This document shows, piece by piece, positions 25,774 through 34,761 of a stretch of 64,000 bases of DNA (within the stretch, counting starts at the first letter, position 1; each line of letters opens with the position of its first letter). This stretch comes from CAVTSA01 sp963790575 (lineage in GTDB: Bacteria; Chloroflexota; Dormibacteria; Dormibacterales; Dormibacteraceae): positions 124,001 through 188,000 of the forward strand of contig CAWBPD010000001.1 in assembly GCA_963790575.1 (NCBI GenBank). The letters run 5' to 3'. Position numbers and translations under genes: made by a program. The notes beneath the pieces were generated by a model. That model was not told where the DNA came from. It did not search any database and saw only the letters and a list, made by a program, of their open reading frames with translations.

Positions 25774-26295
25774 ATGCCGAGGAGGAACGCCGCGTCCGGG
25801 GTGCACGAGACCGAGGAGCGCCTGGAACGGGTGACCGCGCTCGTCTACGCGCTGCTTCACGACGTCGCGGCCTGGCTCAGCGGGACCGTGGAGCCGGTCG
25901 ACGTCGCCTTCTACCCCGAGTACCGGCTCCGTTCGGTGGCCGACCTGCCCGAACCGCGCGCCCGGATGGCACGCTATTTCAACGCCGGCCTGCTGGAGAG
26001 CTGGAGCGAGGTGCTCGACCGCTGGGTGGGCCGCGGCTTCGCGTACCGGCCGAGCTTCGGGCGCAATTTGCGGGTGGCGATCAGCGACGGCCTCGAGGAG
26101 GGGCCGCGGGCGGAGGTGACCTTCCACGACCGGAGCGAGATCCAGACCCCGGAGGGCGAGCGGCTCACGCCGGGCCGGCGGTGGTCGATGACGGTATGGG
26201 TGGCCGGCGACCTCCGACAGATCAGGAGCGTGGTCCTGCGCGAGGTGACGGAGCAGCCGTTCGCCGGCGAACGGCCGCCCGGACGCGCGTTTTGA
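25774..26295 (+). CDS. Unknown protein of the secretion operon
   Basis: 173 residues, soluble and mixed alpha/beta, without a signal peptide, membrane helix or motif I recognise. It contains an Arg/Glu-rich N-terminal helix (TEERLERVTALVYALLHDV) and a C-terminal beta-rich half (RRWSMTVWVAGDLRQIRSVVLREV). ATG 25774 has GAGGAG about 9 nt upstream. It lies 28 nt after the MinD-like ATPase and 34 nt before the next gene, so it is probably part of the machine or its assembly. Confidence 0.6.
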   Translation: MPRRNAASGVHETEERLERVTALVYALLHDVAAWLSGTVEPVDVAFYPEYRLRSVADLPEPRARMARYFNAGLLESWSEVLDRWVGRGFAYRPSFGRNLRVAISDGLEEGPRAEVTFHDRSEIQTPEGERLTPGRRWSMTVWVAGDLRQIRSVVLREVTEQPFAGERPPGRAF

Positions 26296-26329
26296 GGGCC
26301 GCTTCCCGGGAAGCGGCGGGGTTGCGCGT

Positions 26330-26860
26330 GTGAGCTGGGATCAGAATGTGCCGCTGGGCCCGGTCGACCGCCGTCACGCCACCCGTCGCCACTGGCTGCG
26401 CCGCCTCCGGCCCCAGCGCTCCCGGCTGCTCGACACCACGCTCCTGTCCGGCCTGCTGGGGTTGCTGCTGGCGGCAGGCGGGGTCTACCTGGGGACCTTG
26501 ACGCCGCGGGTGGAGGTGAGCGTGACCGCGAGCACGTACCAGATCGACGGCGTGACGCTGGCGGCGCGCGGCGGCGGCGTCTACCAAGGCAGCGCCGGCG
26601 TGGTGGTGCTCCGCGACCAGGGCGGGGCGCTGGCTGCGGCGGCCTCGGCCACCACGGCCGGCGCGCCGATGGTCGCGCGGTGTCAGGGAGTTGCCGCCGG
26701 CAGCGAGCACTGCACGTTCCAGCTCGGTTCCGGCACCGTCCACGCGGTCGACACCTGGCGCGCCGGCGCCTGGTCCCGGACCTACGACGATGGCAAGCGG
26801 GTGATCCTCTGGGTCCGGCAGGGGAGGCCGGTGCCGGTCCCCGTCCCGGTCGATGCCTGA
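26330..26860 (+). CDS. Membrane-anchored protein of unknown function
   Basis: 176 residues: a basic cytoplasmic N-terminus (RRHATRRHWLRRLRPQRSR), one membrane helix (about 35-55, LLSGLLGLLLAAGGVYLG) and an external beta-rich domain of about 110 residues with two Cys residues (ARCQG, EHCTF) about ten residues apart. Topology and context suggest a bitopic structural subunit, broadly like VirB8 in layout, but I see no sequence match to it. GTG 26330 has only a weak ribosome-binding site. It precedes the lytic transglycosylase gene. Confidence 0.6.
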   Translation: MSWDQNVPLGPVDRRHATRRHWLRRLRPQRSRLLDTTLLSGLLGLLLAAGGVYLGTLTPRVEVSVTASTYQIDGVTLAARGGGVYQGSAGVVVLRDQGGALAAAASATTAGAPMVARCQGVAAGSEHCTFQLGSGTVHAVDTWRAGAWSRTYDDGKRVILWVRQGRPVPVPVPVDA

Positions 26861-26911
26861 TCGCTGACCCTCCTGTAAACGTCCGCGCGGCGTCCGTCTC
26901 GGGTCGTCACA

Positions 26912-28804
26912 ATGGGTCCCGAGATGTGGAAGGGGGCGGTCGTGCTGATTCTGATCGCGATCGTCGCGGTGCCTGCTTTCCTGCTCCTGGCACTGCTCGG
27001 AGGCGTGCAGCAGATCCTGACCGGGCTCTCCATCAAACCGCAGGCGGCGATTGTCACCGATGCCTGGGACGCGGCCCAGACCTGTCCCGTTACGGGCTCG
27101 GCGGCTGCGTCGGCGGCGGTGCTGGCCGCCTCCGTCTACGCCATCAACGGCAAGTCGCTCGTCCTCGGACGCTACGCCAACCCCTGGGGCTCCGAGAGCG
27201 CCATCCCCCCGCAGTACCGACGCCAGGCGGCGGCCGATCTGCGGAACGGCGGTCCGGTGGCCAGCGAGTTGGGCCTCGGGGGTCAAGTGCGCCCGGCCGC
27301 GTGGACGACGATCCTCTCCTACCGGCAGCTGGGCGGGACCTGGGTGCCGGCGCCGGACGGCGTCCACGGGTTCGGGTTCCTGCTGCTGCCGCCCGCGGTC
27401 TGGGACGCCGAAGCGCGGCAGGTACCGGGGGGTGGCGCCGGGCTGGATCCGTTCTCACCGCTGGATTCGATGAAAGTGCTCGCCTGCCACCTGCGACAGC
27501 TGGAGGTCGAGGCCGGCGACGTGATCTCGAAGCTCACCGCGTCGTCGGTGCTCCAACCACTGGCCGAGATGGGGCAGGGGCTATTCCAGCTTCAGAGCGC
27601 CGTGCAGAGCCACATCCAGGAGATCTGGGCGGCGATCAAGGCGGATACGCCGCCTGGGAACGCATCCTGGCTCCAGTCGGCCTGGTTCGAGACCACACTC
27701 GGCATGCGCACGGTCTGGAGCGCGTCGAGTTCCGTCCTCGGCGGCGACTTCCTGAACCGGCTGGCGAGCGCATTCGTCTCCGACGTGCAGGCGGCGCTGG
27801 CGCCGCTGGCGTCGGTGGTGGCGAGCGGTCTCGCCTATCAACCGAGCACACTCGCCGCGCAGGACATCCCGCCCTCCTATCTGGCGCTGTTCGAGAAGTG
27901 GGCGGCGCAGTATGGGATCGACTGGACCGTCCTCGCGGGCGTGGGCAAGGTCGAGACCGACTTCGGGCGCTCCCTGCTGCCGGGCGTCCTGGGCGGCACC
28001 AACGCGGCCGGGGCGGGGGGGCCGATGCAATTCGAGGCGGCCACCTTCGCCAGGTACTACGTCGCGGGCTCGGGGTCGCCGCCCAACCTCTACGATCCCG
28101 GGCAGGCGATCGCCGCCGCCGCCAACTACCTGGCTTCGCTGGGGATGACCGACCCCGCCCAGGAGCAGTCCTCGCTGTGCCATTACAACGCGGGGTCCGG
28201 GGCCGCCTACCAGAGCTGCATGGCGGACCCCAACTCGTACGCGGCGCAGGTGCTGAACTGGGCTCGCCAGTACCGGGGGGCGCCGCAGCCGGCCAGCGGG
28301 ACGATCGCCGGCGAGGGGCCCTGGCCCCAGCTTCCCCTCACCGATCCGGTCGGCACCCGAACTCCGATCCCGGCTATCTCCTGGCCGGCGGGCGCCGCCG
28401 CTCACGCGAATCCGAACGCCGTCACCAATCAGTGCATCGCGGGCGCCCTCTGGACTTGGGGTGCGATGCACCTTTCAGACCCGCGCTGGAACCCGCCGCC
28501 TGCCCTCGCGGAGCCGATGGCCTGGCAGGAGTACGGCGCCGCGCGACAGGAGGGATTTCAGACCACGGGGCCCGACCAGCCGGTGGTGGGTTCGATGGTG
28601 GTCTACGCGTCGGGCTGGGGTGGCTCCGGAGCGGGACACATCGCGACCGTGATCGCCGTCTCGGGCTCGAAGTTCGAGGTGGTCGAGCAGAATGTGGTTG
28701 CGACCTCGGAGTTCCTGGTCGACGCCTGGAATGTCTTCGACGTGCGCATCGACCAGGCCGGGTCCGCCGGCATCGAGGGCTTCATCGTGGCGCCGCCGGG
28801 ATGA
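26912..28804 (+). CDS. Bifunctional lytic transglycosylase (SLT) and CHAP peptidoglycan hydrolase, VirB1-like
   Basis: 630 residues: an N-terminal membrane helix (about 10-32), a linker region, an SLT-type transglycosylase domain (about 315-450, with catalytic Glu in GKVETDFGRS, then GPMQFEAATF and YNAGSG) and a CHAP domain (about 480-628, with Cys in TNQCIAGALW and His in GAGHIATV). One domain would cut glycan strands and the other peptide stems. In monoderm conjugation systems such VirB1-type hydrolases open the wall for the channel. ATG 26912 is used; ATG 26924 is an alternative. The stop overlaps the next start by ATGA. Confidence 0.88.
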   Translation: MGPEMWKGAVVLILIAIVAVPAFLLLALLGGVQQILTGLSIKPQAAIVTDAWDAAQTCPVTGSAAASAAVLAASVYAINGKSLVLGRYANPWGSESAIPPQYRRQAAADLRNGGPVASELGLGGQVRPAAWTTILSYRQLGGTWVPAPDGVHGFGFLLLPPAVWDAEARQVPGGGAGLDPFSPLDSMKVLACHLRQLEVEAGDVISKLTASSVLQPLAEMGQGLFQLQSAVQSHIQEIWAAIKADTPPGNASWLQSAWFETTLGMRTVWSASSSVLGGDFLNRLASAFVSDVQAALAPLASVVASGLAYQPSTLAAQDIPPSYLALFEKWAAQYGIDWTVLAGVGKVETDFGRSLLPGVLGGTNAAGAGGPMQFEAATFARYYVAGSGSPPNLYDPGQAIAAAANYLASLGMTDPAQEQSSLCHYNAGSGAAYQSCMADPNSYAAQVLNWARQYRGAPQPASGTIAGEGPWPQLPLTDPVGTRTPIPAISWPAGAAAHANPNAVTNQCIAGALWTWGAMHLSDPRWNPPPALAEPMAWQEYGAARQEGFQTTGPDQPVVGSMVVYASGWGGSGAGHIATVIAVSGSKFEVVEQNVVATSEFLVDAWNVFDVRIDQAGSAGIEGFIVAPPG

Positions 28805-29602
28805 CGCACCTGGGAACGAGCCGCACGCGCTTGGCGGCCCTGTTGGCGGTCTCCCTGGGAGCGCTGCTGCTGCTGGCCGCGTGCGGCGGGCACCTGGCGG
28901 CAAGATCGACGCCCCCGCATTCGAGGCCCAGCGCCACGCACCGGGTTCGGGCTCGGCCGGCACGGCTGGTCTGGAAGGTCGGTGAGACGTTCACCGGCGC
29001 CGTCACGTTTGACGAGGAGGACCAAGGGGCGGTCGCGGATCAACTCCGGTTCACGGCTCAGGAGCGGTTCCGGGTGATCGCGGTGGACGCGAGCGCCGCC
29101 ACCATACGGGCCGGCGTCACGTCCTGGCGTTGGCAGCGCAACACCTCCGAGCTGCTAACCACCGTCTCTACCAGGGCCGTTCACGTTCGGCGTCGACGTG
29201 GGTGCGGAGATCGTCTCGGGGGTGGACTGGCCGCTGCCGTCCGAGCTCCCCCTCCCGGGTCTGGACCTGTTCGCGGCGCCCCTTGCGACCGGTCCCGGCT
29301 GGTCGAGGACCGACGGCGAGGGGGCCGCCCTCTCGTATCAGGAGAAGGCGGTCTCCTCAACCGGCGCGACGGCTCTCGACTGGTCCCTCGTACGTCCTCA
29401 GTTCATGATCTCGGGTGACCCGATCACGGTCACCGGCCGCGCACAGGCGATCATCTTCTCCCACGTTCGGCGTCGTGGCACCACCGCGACCCTCCGCTCG
29501 ACGCGGGAGCAGGCGAACTTCGAGCGGATCACTCAGTCGGCGGCCGGCACCACCCAGGAGACCGGCACCATCCTCGAGACCACGCTGTTCTCGTTTCCCT
29601 GA
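28801..29602 (+). pseudogene. Lipoprotein gene broken by a frameshift
   Basis: The ATGA overlap with the hydrolase gene starts a lipoprotein signal (basic start, hydrophobic core, lipobox LLAAC at about 24-28) and about 125 sensible residues (ending near NTSELLTTVS). The sensible coding then moves to the next frame (LPGPFTFGVDVGAEIVSG...) and runs to the stop at 29602. The second frame has a stop at 29156-29158 and the first becomes Arg-rich after about 29175, so the shift lies between 29159 and about 29200 and equals one extra base. It could be a recent mutation or a sequence error. The intact protein would be an extracellular lipoprotein of about 265 residues. No slippery site is seen. Confidence 0.8.
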
Positions 29603-29635
29603 TCGGCCCCGGTTGGTGCACCATCGGGAGTAGCG

Positions 29636-31006
29636 ATGGTGTCCACGCCCTTCATGTCATCCGCCGAGGAAGGCCGGGTCCTGCTCGCGCGCCTGGACCG
29701 CCTGCCCGTCTGGCCGCTTCCCTGGACCTACCTCGCGATCATCGGGATCGGCTATTTCTTCACCTTCTATGACATCACGGACGTGGGACTGGCGATGCCG
29801 GCGGTGGCCCGCCAATTCCAGTTGACCGACTCCGAGAGCCTTTTCGTGGTGGTGGCGGTGGGGTTGATCGGGTACATCGCCGGCTCTATCGTCATCGGGG
29901 GTCTGTCCGATCGCGTGGGACGGTTCTCGATGCTGCTGGTGACGATGGCGATCACCGCCGTGGGGTCGTTCGGAGATGCCGCCTCCAACAACCTCCTGAT
30001 ACTCGCCGCGTTCCGATTCATCACCGGCATCGGACTGGGCGCCGACCTCAACCTGGTCTCGACCTACGTCTCGGAGCTGGCTCCCGCGGCGCGTCGCGGG
30101 CGGATCACGGTGCTCACCTTCCTGGTCGGTATCCTCGGCCAGTCGGTCACCCCCTTCGTCGCCCTGGCACTGGTGCCGAGGTCCGCCGGCGGCTGGCGGT
30201 GGCTGTTCGCGATCGGAGGCATCATCGCGGTGATCGCCCTTCTGGTCCGTCTGGAGCTGCCCGAGTCGCCGCGCTGGCTGGTGCAGCACGGGCAGGTGGA
30301 CCGGGCGCGAGAGCTGATCGATCGCATGGAGAGTTCGGTTCGTGGCCGTGGGGTGCAGTTGCCTGAGCCGGACCCATCGGCGACGGAGGATCCCGGGACC
30401 GCGTTCTCCTTCGGTTACCTGCGGCAGCCGCCCTACTTCCAGCGGCTCTGGCTCCTGATCGCGATGTGGTTCCTCTGGTACGTGGGCAATTACGCGTTCC
30501 TGGGGGACGCGTCGGAACTGCTCACGGCTCAGGGCTACAGCATCGCCGGATCGATCGCCCTGATCGCGATCGGCGCCGTAGGGTACCCACTGGGAGCCAT
30601 CTTGATGGCCGTGCTGGCGGACCGGATCGAGCGCAAGCGGCTGCTCTTCGGCGCCACCGTCGTCTGGTTCGTGGGGATGGTGCTGGTGGGCACGATGGCC
30701 GCTCCTTTGCTCGTGGCGGGCGGATTCTTCCTCGGCTCGCTCGCGCTCGGCCTCTACCTTCAGATCGCCTACACCTACACGGCGGAGAACTTCCCGACCC
30801 GCGCTCGTGCGTCCGGCTTCGCCCTCGCGGACGGTGCCGGCCATTTCGGAGGCGCGCTGGGTTCGCTTGTCCTGCCCGCGGTCGTGGCCGCCACCTCCTT
30901 CCAGTTCGGCTTCATCGGGATCGGTGTCACCGGCCTCGCCGCGGGTGTGCTGGCGCTGGCCGGCCCCAGAGTCACTGGGCGGCGGCTGGAGGCGGTGTCG
31001 GGCTGA
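29636..31006 (+). CDS. MFS transporter (sugar/metabolite:H+ symporter type)
   Basis: 456 residues, about twelve membrane helices. It has the loop 2-3 motif GGLSDRVGR (about 84), RFITGIGLGADLNLVSTYVSELAP in helices 4-5, PESPRWLV at the central loop (about 203) and LADRIERKR in the second half. These are marks of the sugar-porter/metabolite:H+ symporter branch. The charged-to-hydrophobic pattern is complete, so it looks functional. ATG 29636 follows GGGAG. It is convergent with the MlrC-like gene, with only 33 nt between. Confidence 0.88.
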   Translation: MVSTPFMSSAEEGRVLLARLDRLPVWPLPWTYLAIIGIGYFFTFYDITDVGLAMPAVARQFQLTDSESLFVVVAVGLIGYIAGSIVIGGLSDRVGRFSMLLVTMAITAVGSFGDAASNNLLILAAFRFITGIGLGADLNLVSTYVSELAPAARRGRITVLTFLVGILGQSVTPFVALALVPRSAGGWRWLFAIGGIIAVIALLVRLELPESPRWLVQHGQVDRARELIDRMESSVRGRGVQLPEPDPSATEDPGTAFSFGYLRQPPYFQRLWLLIAMWFLWYVGNYAFLGDASELLTAQGYSIAGSIALIAIGAVGYPLGAILMAVLADRIERKRLLFGATVVWFVGMVLVGTMAAPLLVAGGFFLGSLALGLYLQIAYTYTAENFPTRARASGFALADGAGHFGGALGSLVLPAVVAATSFQFGFIGIGVTGLAAGVLALAGPRVTGRRLEAVSG

Positions 31007-31039
31007 GGCCTGGTGCCGACCCCCTCGAGCGCTGACGGT

Positions 31040-32557
31040 TCACGGGCCCGGTGCTTGGCCCAGCGGCTGGTTCGAGGCGGGTATCAGCCGGGCTCCGAGG
31101 TCGGGGCCGGGTACCTCGCTATCGAGCGGGTACATCGGTCGATGGATGCGGTAGTGGCCGAGCCGGACCAGGTCCTGGTCGGCTCCGCCGGGCGATAGCG
31201 CCAGCCGCCAGCCGGCCGCCATGCGGTACAGCTCCGGTTCCAGATAGCCGATCTTGACCACCACCAGATCCGCAGTCCGGGGATCGAGGTCCAGATTGGT
31301 GAAGTCCGCTTCGCGGTGGTACGCCCTTCGCAGACGGGTCAAGATCACGAAGATGCTGCCGACCCGGAGCACGACCTCGGTCTGGTCGTCGCGATCACCG
31401 CGCCGGATCGAATGGACCGTGCCCTCCAGGGTGAGCGGACCGGCGTGCCGGTCGTCGATCACCGCCCCGGCGGTCACGGTCACCGCCGCCCCGACCCCGG
31501 CCCGGGCTGCGGCGTCGACCGCCTCGGGGCTCGGAATCGATGCGTAGAGCGTGACCGGGCCGTCCGGCCTCTGGAACACCGACCGGGCGAGCAGCCGCTC
31601 GAGGCCCCACGTCACGTCGCCGGCGCCGCCGGCGGTGGGGTTGTCCCCGGTGTCGCTGATGAAAAAGGGGCGCGCCTGGCTCGCCAGAGCCGCGTCGACG
31701 CATCCATCGAAGGTCCCGAGCGGGGCCACGAAGCCGAACTGCCCGCGCGCGGTCCAGTAGCCCCGTGCCAGCTCTTCCGCGCCGGCCCTCACCGCCGGCT
31801 CCGAGGATCCGGTCACGACCACCGCGGCGTGGTTGCGGGGCTCGTCGGCCCACGCGTAGCCGACCCAGACGGCGGCGTCCAGGATGCCGTCCCGCGCCTC
31901 CACGCCCGCCACTGCAGCCCACACGCTCCGTCCCGGTTCGATGCGTGTGGACGTTCGCTCGCCCGTCAGCAGCACCGGGATCGGTACCCAGGCTTTCAAC
32001 GGCCGGGGGGCCTTCTCCACGAGCGCCGCCACCAGGTTGCGGGCGGCGCGCTCCTTGGTCTCCATCGCATCTTCATGGGGTGCCATCCGGTAACAGGTGA
32101 TGAGATCGGTGAGGTGGATCAGGTGGGGGGAGGGGTTGCCGTGCAGGTCCATGGAGGTCGAGATGAGGGCGTCCGGGCCGACCACCTGCCGGATCCCCTC
32201 GAGCAACACCGCCTCGGCGTCGTCCAGGCCCTCGACACTCATCGCGCCGTGGATGTCGTACCAGAGGCCATCGATCGTGCCCAGCCCGGCCAGCCGGTCA
32301 AGGAGTTCCCGGGACAGCGCCTCGAACGCGCCCGCGGTGACGATCCCGCCCGGCAGAGCTTTGCCTACCAGCGCACCGCGCCACTGGGCCACCCTCCGCA
32401 GCGGCCGGCCCGCCACTAGAAACGGGTACTGGTCAAGAACGTCGTCTCCGCGCCGGGGGTGGAAGGCGGATGCCGGCGTCCGCGCCGGCGAGAAAGTGCT
32501 CGACTCGATGCCGAGACCGGCGATCGCGACCGCGGGAAGTCGGTCGGCATGGGGCAT
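31040..32557 (-). CDS. M81-family metallopeptidase (MlrC-like)
   Basis: 505 residues resembling MlrC/microcystinase C. Domain 1 (about 1-290) contains the metal-site motifs: GIESSTFSP near the start, DIHGAM (about 115), DLHGN (about 150) and HEDAMETKERA (about 170). Domain 2 contains FISDTGDNPTAGGAGD. The family degrades linear or cyclic peptides, and many members are adjacent to peptide importers; here the convergent neighbour is an MFS carrier. ATG 32557 gives the standard N-terminus; the longer frame upstream is not family-like. Confidence 0.85.
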   Translation of the reverse strand: MPHADRLPAVAIAGLGIESSTFSPARTPASAFHPRRGDDVLDQYPFLVAGRPLRRVAQWRGALVGKALPGGIVTAGAFEALSRELLDRLAGLGTIDGLWYDIHGAMSVEGLDDAEAVLLEGIRQVVGPDALISTSMDLHGNPSPHLIHLTDLITCYRMAPHEDAMETKERAARNLVAALVEKAPRPLKAWVPIPVLLTGERTSTRIEPGRSVWAAVAGVEARDGILDAAVWVGYAWADEPRNHAAVVVTGSSEPAVRAGAEELARGYWTARGQFGFVAPLGTFDGCVDAALASQARPFFISDTGDNPTAGGAGDVTWGLERLLARSVFQRPDGPVTLYASIPSPEAVDAAARAGVGAAVTVTAGAVIDDRHAGPLTLEGTVHSIRRGDRDDQTEVVLRVGSIFVILTRLRRAYHREADFTNLDLDPRTADLVVVKIGYLEPELYRMAAGWRLALSPGGADQDLVRLGHYRIHRPMYPLDSEVPGPDLGARLIPASNQPLGQAPGP

Positions 32558-32721
32558 GCACTCAAGCCTGACACGGCGGAGCCGCTGCTTCCGCACGATC
32601 CGGCCCTCCGTGGCGTGCGTCGTGGGGCCGCGCAAACCGTCACGTTTGGCCTCCCGTTACTGAGAAATCAACACCTACGCCCCCTTGCGACCCGCCTCGA
32701 GCGGTCCGATTCGGGGCCGCT

Positions 32722-32727
32722 TAAGGT
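32722..32727 (+). promoter_or_regulatory. -10 element for a leaderless transcript (ABC-2 permease)
   Basis: TAAGGT lies 8 nt before GTG 32736, which has no Shine-Dalgarno. The spacing fits leaderless transcription starting at or near the start codon. Confidence 0.45.
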
Positions 32728-32735
32728 GAAGCCTC

Positions 32736-33536
32736 GTGGTCACGGTGCTCAGGTCACCGGCTCGGGAGCTCCTGGCGGAGGTGCGCAAGCTAAGTCGACG
32801 GCCTGCCGTACGTGTACTGACCGCGATCGCGGTGTGCACCGTCCCTGGCCTTTACGCCCTGCTCGGTCTGAGCATTCCGGCCGCCGCCGGGCAGCCCGGC
32901 CTGGCTCAGCAGGTGGCACGGTTGGAACCTGCGGAGTTCCAGTGGATGGTCGTGACCAACCTGCAACAGATGTACTTCGTGCTCGCGGTCGTCCTGGGCG
33001 GCCTCTCCATCGGCGACGACTTCACTTGGCGCGCGTGGAAGACCCTCTTCACGATCCGGCCGCCAAGAACGGAGGTCGTCGGTGTCAAGTTCGGTGCTCT
33101 TGTCATCTGCGTTGCGATCTGGGCGGCAGCTCTTCTCGCGGCCGCGGCAACATCAAGCGGAATCGTGGCCCGGGCGGAGGGACTGCGATCCGACTGGCCC
33201 CCGGCGGGCACGGTCGCGGGCGCGTTGGGTGCGACATTCCTGATCCTGCTCGTGTGGGCGACGCTCGCGGCCATGGTCACAGCGATCACGCGACGGGCGG
33301 CGGTCGGGATCGCGGTGGCGTTCTTGCTTGCGACGGCGGAGGCGTACGGACCCGGTATTGCCGGTCTCGCGGGGCTGCCTGGCGCAGCGGCTGCGGATCT
33401 TTCCCGAAGCTTCATGCCGGGTGCCGTGCCCAAGGTCGATGTGGCCGCGCGCGCGACGAGGCTGCTCTCGGCCTATGGAGCGGCGTTCGGAGCGATCGCG
33501 ATCGCCCTGCTGAAGGGGAAGGACGTGACCGACTGA
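32736..33536 (+). CDS. ABC-2-type permease-like membrane protein without ATPase partner
   Basis: 266 residues with six probable membrane helices (about 28-48, 85-103, 122-145, 165-190, 195-215 and 240-258). It has the ABC-2 permease layout, including the cytoplasmic coupling stretch DDFTWRAWKTLFTIRPPRTEVVGVK (split here by residues that look like the family's conserved region). No ATP-binding cassette gene lies beside it, which is unusual. GTG 32736 has TAAGGT 8 nt upstream. A neighbouring VOC gene runs the other way. Confidence 0.7.
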   Translation: MVTVLRSPARELLAEVRKLSRRPAVRVLTAIAVCTVPGLYALLGLSIPAAAGQPGLAQQVARLEPAEFQWMVVTNLQQMYFVLAVVLGGLSIGDDFTWRAWKTLFTIRPPRTEVVGVKFGALVICVAIWAAALLAAAATSSGIVARAEGLRSDWPPAGTVAGALGATFLILLVWATLAAMVTAITRRAAVGIAVAFLLATAEAYGPGIAGLAGLPGAAAADLSRSFMPGAVPKVDVAARATRLLSAYGAAFGAIAIALLKGKDVTD

Positions 33537-33565
33537 CACCGCCGGCGGTGGTGTAGCGGATCCCG

Positions 33566-33961
33566 TTACGACATTGCCTGTTCGTCGTGGCGGTCTTCGC
33601 CCCCTCCAAAGACGAGGCAAAAAGGATGGCCGGCCGGATCTGAAAAGACACGAAAACCGGTCTCGCGCGTTGCAGGAAGCCGACTTGCGCCGAGAGCCAG
33701 GACCGCGCGCTCAGCTGCCTCCACATCGTCAACCCGAATATCGAGATGCAGCTGCTGCGGGTAGTGGGGGTCGGGCCATCGGGGCGGCTCCCACCTCGAG
33801 GCCCGCTGGAACGCCAGTTCTCGCATTCCAGGCTCCCGACCGATGACCACCCAGTCTCGGCGGTCCTCGTTGATCCTCATGTCCAGGATCTCGCAGTAGA
33901 CGACGGCCAGCGCGCGGGGATCCGGACAGTCGAAGACAGTCTTCTCCAGTCGTCCGATCAT
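33566..33961 (-). CDS. VOC-superfamily (glyoxalase-like) protein
   Basis: 131 residues of the glyoxalase/bleomycin-resistance/dioxygenase fold. It has paired beta-alpha-beta-beta units: the first opens TVFDCPDPRALAVVYCEIL, the second LHLDIRVDDVEAAERAVLALGA, then FRVFSDPAGHPFCLVF. His in LHLDI and Glu/His-like positions near the end may bind a metal. ATG 33961 matches the usual start of this subfamily (MIGRLE); the frame remains open upstream to 34045. Substrate unknown. Confidence 0.82.
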   Translation of the reverse strand: MIGRLEKTVFDCPDPRALAVVYCEILDMRINEDRRDWVVIGREPGMRELAFQRASRWEPPRWPDPHYPQQLHLDIRVDDVEAAERAVLALGASRLPATRETGFRVFSDPAGHPFCLVFGGGEDRHDEQAMS

Positions 33962-34052
33962 GGTCTTCAAGGATGGCACCAACGTTGAGGGTCCATCCCG
34001 GCCGGTCGCCATGCTTGAGTCTCGGGTAACCAGAGACTTCACCATCTTGGCA

Positions 34053-34345
34053 TGGACGATGGGCTTCTGGAGATCGGTCAGTTCTCAGCGGCGAGCGGAT
34101 TGACGGTGGCGACGCTCCGCCACTACGACGAGGTGGGGTGCTCAAGCCGGCGGAAGTAGACGCAAAAACGTCCTACCGCCGGTACCGCCGCGAGCAGTTG
34201 GCTGAAGGACGGATCATCTGCCAGTTACGCAGTGTGGATTTGCCCATCGACGAGGTCAGATCGGTGCTCCAAGCCGACAATGTAGACGCTGTCCGCGCTG
34301 TCCTGATCAGTCACCAGCGCCGGCTAACCGAGCGGGCTCACGTTC
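34053..34345 (+). pseudogene. MerR-family regulator, frameshifted and cut short
   Basis: From ATG 34053 the frame gives a MerR helix-turn-helix start (LLEIGQFSAASGLTVATLRHYDEVG), then stops at 34143 or so. In the +1 frame the expected continuation (LKPAEVD...SYRRYRREQL...GRIICQLRSVDLPIDEVRSVL) follows at once. A single base is missing after GAGGTGGGG at about 34137, where GL is usual. After the linker helix (LISHQRRLTERA) the similarity ends at about 34345, where an antisense ORF begins, so the effector domain is also lost. Confidence 0.85.
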
Positions 34346-34640
34346 GTGTCAGCAACCGCCCGCCTCGGCAAGCTAGGCTGACTGGCGCGAGCGGCGAGCG
34401 GTACGGACGGAGCGAGTCTCCCTGCACCGCTAGGGCCAGCGCGTCCTCCTCGGTAAGGGCCGCCCGATCTGCCATTCGCTCCATCAGGGCCCGCAGATCA
34501 TCTCGGGCAGCTTCGGAGGCGGTGCTGCGCAGATACAGGCGCAGCGCTTCCTCAACCACCTGGCTCTCGCTCCGGTCTCGTGTCGCTGCGAGCACCTTGG
34601 TCGCCGCCAAAACGTCAGGATCGAGATAGATGGTGTCTTT
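34338..34640 (-). pseudogene. Ribbon-helix-helix (antitoxin-like) gene, 5' end degraded
   Basis: The open frame encodes a typical ribbon-helix-helix start (DTIYLDPDVLAATKVL, then ESQVVEEALRLYLRS), but upstream of it no ATG, GTG or TTG occurs before an in-frame stop at 34674-34676. The first usable start is TTG 34610, inside the DNA-binding ribbon. The 3' end overlaps the broken MerR gene in antisense. No toxin gene lies next to it. It is probably a remnant; initiation from a non-standard codon is possible. Confidence 0.65.
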
Positions 34641-34761
34641 CGGCGAGTCACTCCAAGGGATACCGTCAAAACGTCAAGACGGCGCTTCGGTCTCGGTTGG
34701 GATCCCTGGGTACGCTGGACGGCATCTTAGTGGGTCTCGCGGTCGCTCAACAGGCCGACGC

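Noticed and set aside
26680..28800. Plus-strand frame leading into the lipoprotein start
   Set aside because: Only the part from ATG 28801 is coding-like. The earlier part is an out-of-frame shadow of the hydrolase gene.
28801..29602. Programmed ribosomal frameshift in the lipoprotein gene
   Set aside because: No slippery heptamer, downstream structure or internal Shine-Dalgarno is visible around 29159-29200; mutation or sequence error is simpler.
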